Shown here: positions 60,969-64,000 of the stretch, piece after piece | Layout: every line of letters starts with the position of its first letter | Position numbering within the stretch: the stretch's first letter is position 1 | NCBI GenBank assembly: GCA_937896235.1 | Contig: CALBMX010000032.1 | Location: 111,052-175,051, forward strand | Reading direction: 5' to 3' | DNA length: 64,000 bases | From: an uncultured bacterium | GTDB taxonomy: Bacteria > Planctomycetota > UBA1135 > GCA-002686595 | Program-made: the position numbers and the translations under genes | The notes under the pieces: generated by a model | Databases searched by the model: none | Seen by the model: only the letters and a program-made list of their open reading frames with translations | Told to the model about the DNA's origin: nothing

Positions 60969-61929
60969 GGTCTTGGCATTGAATCAGAATCTTGAGGACG
61001 CCGCTGGTGGCAGCGCTCTGGAAAGCGGCGGGCGCTTCCCGCAGGGGGAACGTTCCGTGGATCATGGATTCTACTTCGATTGCGCCCGACTGCAGTGCAC
61101 GGAGCGCGGGTTCGAAGCGTCCACAGCGCGAGCCTACCAAGTTGATCTCGTCGACGACAACCGGCGTTAGGTCGAGAAGAGCGGGTTGGGCTGAAGTTGT
61201 CTTCAGGATAAGGGTACCGCGGGGGTGGACCCAGGAAAACAAGCGCTGAAGTACGGCTGGGTTCCCCGTCGCTTCGACTGCAATCGGGTAGCGCTCAGTG
61301 ATACTGCTTGGGGGCGTGTCGTTGTCGAGTAGTCCTGCACGCTCTCCAATCCCCTCCGGGGTCCGCTCGGGGTGGTGCCCCGCGAGATCAACCCTAGCAC
61401 CGGAAGCATGCAAGACCTTCGCGATGAGAAGGCCCAGTCGGCCATCCCCCACCACAAGGCAGCGCCTTCCACGCAGGTCGGGGACTTGCTCGAGAATTGC
61501 AAAGGCAGCGGCTAGGGGCTCGACAAAAACGGCGTGACGAGGATCTAGCCCCTCCCCCACCAACAATAAATTGCGCTGGGGGAGGCGCAGAACCTCGGCG
61601 AATGCCCCTGGCCGTCCCATGATGCCGAGGACGTCTCGTTGGGAGCAATGGCGTCCCGCTCCCGGCCCCGTACAGTCGTAGCACACCCCGCAACCGGCGT
61701 TGATTTCACCGACGACGAGTTGACCCTCGTAGGGCCCCTCCATGGCCCTCCCCACAAACTCGTGGCCGGGGATCCCCGCGAAGTTCATGTATCCTGCGGC
61801 GAGCGCTAGATCGGTCGCGCAGACCCCTGCGTAGTCAACGCGGACCCGTGTCTCCCCGTCCTTAGCCGGTGGGTCAGGCAAGTCATTCCTAAATATGGGG
61901 CTACCGCCCTCCAGCCAGATTCCGCGCAT
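60952..61929 (-). CDS. Zinc-dependent alcohol/polyol dehydrogenase (MDR family)
   Basis: A 325-residue medium-chain dehydrogenase. Catalytic zinc ligands are Cys37 (GVCATDL) and His56-Glu57 (PGHEFVG); the structural zinc uses Cys80, 83, 86 and 95 (GCGVCYDCTGPGAGRHC). The NAD fold is RCLVVGDGRLGLLIAKVLHA, a variant of G-x-G-x-x-G. The substrate is not predictable (threonine- or sorbitol-dehydrogenase-like). ATG 61929. Its 3' end overlaps the UAP-like start by 17 bases, so it leads the ddl unit. Confidence 0.88.
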   Translation of the reverse strand: MRGIWLEGGSPIFRNDLPDPPAKDGETRVRVDYAGVCATDLALAAGYMNFAGIPGHEFVGRAMEGPYEGQLVVGEINAGCGVCYDCTGPGAGRHCSQRDVLGIMGRPGAFAEVLRLPQRNLLLVGEGLDPRHAVFVEPLAAAFAILEQVPDLRGRRCLVVGDGRLGLLIAKVLHASGARVDLAGHHPERTPEGIGERAGLLDNDTPPSSITERYPIAVEATGNPAVLQRLFSWVHPRGTLILKTTSAQPALLDLTPVVVDEINLVGSRCGRFEPALRALQSGAIEVESMIHGTFPLREAPAAFQSAATSGVLKILIQCQDHELSS

Positions 61930-61958
61930 GGTACTTGAGAGATTGGGGGGGAACGAGA

Positions 61959-62004
61959 TCGAGGGAACACCCCAAACCGTATTTGGATTGGGGTGCTCCC
62001 TCGA
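61959..62004 (-). terminator. Long inverted repeat upstream of the MDR gene
   Basis: TCGAGGGAACACCCCAA (61959-61975) pairs with TTGGGGTGCTCCCTCGA (61988-62004), 17 bp with one mismatch and a 12-base loop. On the minus strand it lies 43 bases after the stop of the small gene at 62048. No T-run follows. Confidence 0.6.
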
Positions 62005-62047
62005 GGGGGTCTAACAGCCTTGCAGAGGCGCAGGGCAGACCAGCGAT

Positions 62048-62380
62048 CTAGACTGCAGGGATCTCAGCAGAGAGAGTCGATAGGACCTGCTCTAACAGTT
62101 TCTCAAGAGCGACGACACGCCGCTCGTTGGCGATTTGTCGCTCAACCAGCTTTTCAACTACGGGGGGGAGGATGGCCTCGCGGGTGTAGTTGTTAATCAT
62201 GTTGATGATCTCGGCGCGATTTGCATCCGGGAGCTTGTGAAAGTGGTAGTGGTACTTCTGATTGAGGACCTCTTCGGTGACCGCCATACATTCGTTGGTA
62301 AGTTCTTGCACGTTGTCGTGCACCTCGTGGAAGAGGTTGACCTTGTAATCGTGAAGTAGCTTCTTGAACTTTCGGTGCAC
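62048..62380 (-). CDS. Small helical protein, unrecognised
   Basis: A 110-residue, wholly helical protein from a GTG at 62380 (MHRKFKKLLHDYKVNLFHEV). It contains a His/Tyr cluster (NQKYHYHFHKL) and a C-terminal coiled-coil-like helix (LVERQIANERRVVALEKLLE). No signal peptide or membrane segment. I do not recognise a family. It stands alone between two inverted repeats, which suggests its own transcript. The even codon structure and ordered heptads support a real gene. Confidence 0.65.
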   Translation of the reverse strand: MHRKFKKLLHDYKVNLFHEVHDNVQELTNECMAVTEEVLNQKYHYHFHKLPDANRAEIINMINNYTREAILPPVVEKLVERQIANERRVVALEKLLEQVLSTLSAEIPAV

Positions 62381-62608
62381 TTGAGTTCTGACCTTGGGTT
62401 CTGGGCACGGCGAGAGGCCGCACGTTGGACTGGATAGTGAAAGCCTTGTCGGGTGCTTTTAGCCTAGTTCAAGTCTCCCGATTTTTGGGAGAAATGGGCC
62501 AAAAACGACTCCGTGGGGCCGCACCTTTTATAGGTGCTGTAAGGTGATTTTTCTAGTTGTCGCGACCTAGATCTTCGCTATTTAGAGGTGTTCAGCGTGA
62601 TTTCGTCG

Positions 62609-62651
62609 AGTTGGCCGCTTGCATCCTCAAAGAGACTGCAAGCGGCCAACT
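62609..62651 (-). terminator. Inverted repeat after fabF
   Basis: AGTTGGCCGCTTGCA (62609-62623) pairs perfectly with TGCAAGCGGCCAACT (62637-62651) around a 13-base loop. It begins 20 bases after the fabF stop. On the minus strand the following bases are CGACGAAATC, without a T-run. Confidence 0.7.
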
Positions 62652-62671
62652 TAAAAGGCCAGGTGCAGAGC

Positions 62672-63916
62672 CTAGTCGGGTATCCCGATGCAGATCGAGA
62701 CATTGTGTCCGCCGAATCCAAGTGAGTTCGAGAGTGCGTTTCGCACCTTGAGTTCACGCGCGGCGCCTGGGATATAGTCCAGGTCACACTCGGGGTCGGG
62801 AGTCTCGTAGTTTCTGGTCGGATGAACAATGCCCTCATGAATTGAGCGCGCAGTGGCAACCAATTCAACGGCGGACGATGCACCTAGACAGTGGCCGATC
62901 ATCGACTTCGTCGATGAGACCATGAGCTTGTCGGCGTGGTCGCCGAAGCAGCGACGAATCGCGCGCGACTCGATCGAGTCGTTGAAGTAGGTGCTCGTTC
63001 CATGCGCGTTGATGTAGTCGACCGTTTCGGGGTTGACTCCACCATTGCGCATGGCAATCTCGAAAGCGCGCGCGGGCCCGCTTCCATCTGTCTTGGGTGC
63101 CGTGATGTGAAAGGCATCATCGGTAGACCCGTATCCCTTCACCTCGGCGTAGATTCGAGCACCACGTGCTTTTGCCGCTTCGTATTCTTCGAATACTAAG
63201 ATGCCAGCGCCCTCTCCCATGACAAAACCGGTGCGGTTTTTATCAAAGGGACGGCATGCAAGCTCGGGCTCGTCGTTTCTTGTTGAAAGCGCTTTTGCCG
63301 AACAGAATCCACCAAGGGAAAGCGGCGTCGTTGCAGACTCCGAGCCACCCGTGATCACGATATCTGCCTCGCCAGCGCGAATCGACATCAGGGCCATGCC
63401 GATAGCGTGGCCAGACGATGCGCAAGCGCTGCACGTGGTGAACGTGGTTCCAAGGATCCCATGGCGGATCGCGACCTGGCCGCTAACGGCGTTGGCCATA
63501 ATCTTCGGGATGAAGTGAGGGCTCACACGGCGCGGGCCGCGGTCCACCAAGATGGTGTGCTGGGCCTCGATCCCGATGATGCCACCGATACCGGTTCCTA
63601 GGATGCAGCCAACACGCTCGCGTTTGCTTTCATCTAAGTCCCGAAGATCCTCCAAGCCGGCGTCCTTGAGTGCTTCATCCGAAGCGACAAGGGCGAGCAT
63701 GGTGAATGGATCCAGCTTGCGGAAGTCGGAACTGTCGAAGAAATCCTCGGGGTTCCAGGCAGCGGTTCCAGCAATCTGGGCAGAGTGCTGACTGGCGTCA
63801 AAGTGCGTGATGGGTCCAATCCCGTTTTCGCCCGCAATCATGCGGGACCAGGATGTTTGCACATCAGCACCAAGGGCGTTGATAGTCCCTAGGCCTGTGA
63901 TAACTACACGACGCAT
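62672..63916 (-). CDS. fabF: 3-oxoacyl-[acyl-carrier-protein] synthase II
   Basis: FabF elongates fatty acids by condensing malonyl-ACP with acyl-ACP. The catalytic triad is visible: Cys165 in TCSACASSGHAIG, His305 in INAHGTSTYFND and His342 in KSMIGHCLGASSAVE, with Lys337. Other marks are RRVVITGLGTINALG and the C-terminal SNSLGFGGHNVSICIG. ATG 63916 is supported by AAAGGA 6 bases upstream; a TTG two codons earlier is also in frame. Length 414 fits. Other fab genes probably lie beyond the right edge, as this gene has a close upstream coding end at 63939. Confidence 0.95.
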   Translation of the reverse strand: MRRVVITGLGTINALGADVQTSWSRMIAGENGIGPITHFDASQHSAQIAGTAAWNPEDFFDSSDFRKLDPFTMLALVASDEALKDAGLEDLRDLDESKRERVGCILGTGIGGIIGIEAQHTILVDRGPRRVSPHFIPKIMANAVSGQVAIRHGILGTTFTTCSACASSGHAIGMALMSIRAGEADIVITGGSESATTPLSLGGFCSAKALSTRNDEPELACRPFDKNRTGFVMGEGAGILVFEEYEAAKARGARIYAEVKGYGSTDDAFHITAPKTDGSGPARAFEIAMRNGGVNPETVDYINAHGTSTYFNDSIESRAIRRCFGDHADKLMVSSTKSMIGHCLGASSAVELVATARSIHEGIVHPTRNYETPDPECDLDYIPGAARELKVRNALSNSLGFGGHNVSICIGIPD

Positions 63917-63938
63917 GATCAATCCTTTTGATAAGGAT

Positions 63939-64000
63939 CTAGCCCTCGTGCTCCCAATGGAAGCGAGGGCAGAGATCTTTGAAGTCGGTTAGGACTTGGC
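63939..64000 (-). CDS. Possible C-terminal end of the gene upstream of fabF (partial)
   Basis: One minus-strand frame entering from the right edge is open and ends at a TAG (63941-63939), reading QVLTDFKDLCPRFHWEHEG. It stops 22 bases before the fabF ATG. The position fits an operon neighbour, for example another fatty-acid gene, but 19 residues are too few to name it, and it does not look like the end of an acyl carrier protein. Confidence 0.3.
   Translation of the reverse strand, partial: QVLTDFKDLCPRFHWEHEG

Overview
The window reads as chromosomal DNA of a Gram-negative-type bacterium, most probably a member of the Planctomycetota or a close PVC relative. The evidence is a tandem-fused, double-length UvrA (seen in Planctomycetes and Chlamydiae), a bacterial XPB helicase, a TolC-type outer membrane protein, many exported HEAT-repeat proteins, an eukaryote-like UDP-sugar pyrophosphorylase and a b558-type succinate dehydrogenase. 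This assignment is inference from gene content; no rRNA gene is present. There is one tRNA gene (Leu, CAA). I saw no insertion sequence, prophage, CRISPR array or replication origin.

Layout. 1-7524: purC (cut by the left edge) diverges from aroA and galE, followed by an exported M28 peptidase, a PBP4-type dacB and an inositol-monophosphatase-family enzyme. 7786-17531: a tight repair block of double uvrA, xpb and an XPB-associated helicase_C_3-type protein. 17531-22506: an overlapping chain of a ThiE/TenI-like protein, a signal-peptidase-like membrane protein, thiL, tsaE, an ECF-type sigma factor, a probable membrane anti-sigma and a ROK kinase. 22562-27809: tolC-like, HEAT lipoprotein, an antisense pilin-like gene, and a CCA-type nucleotidyltransferase. 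27793-31868 (minus): dxr, rseP, ubiA-like. 31941-37732 (plus): Nudix, purM, a TPR protein, an esterase-like protein lacking its serine, a membrane spermidine-synthase-like protein and a small exported membrane protein.

37719-44477 (minus) holds three consecutive exported HEAT-repeat paralogues; two have near-perfect sigma-54 promoters. 44693-48047 (minus) is sdhCAB. 48252-53212 is mixed small genes (histidine phosphatase, a Cys-containing small protein, MaoC dehydratase, GyrI-like lipoprotein, an unrecognised 590-residue protein, CvpA). 53257-57281 has a lipoprotein fusing a degenerate 5'-nucleotidase fold, four c-type haem sites and TPRs, divergent from a cobalamin riboswitch that leads into an exported beta-propeller-like protein, closed by a strong terminator. 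57312-64000 (minus) carries nfu-like, tRNA-Leu, ddl, a UDP-GlcNAc pyrophosphorylase-like enzyme, an MDR dehydrogenase, a small helical protein and fabF.

The three items most worth pursuing are the cobalamin-riboswitch/beta-propeller unit (a possible analogue of the Bacteroides BtuG system), the sigma-54-driven tandem HEAT proteins, and the double-UvrA/XPB operon. Coordinates of starts are chosen by motif position, signal peptides, Shine-Dalgarno matches and overlaps; many genes here lack an obvious Shine-Dalgarno sequence, so several starts remain uncertain.
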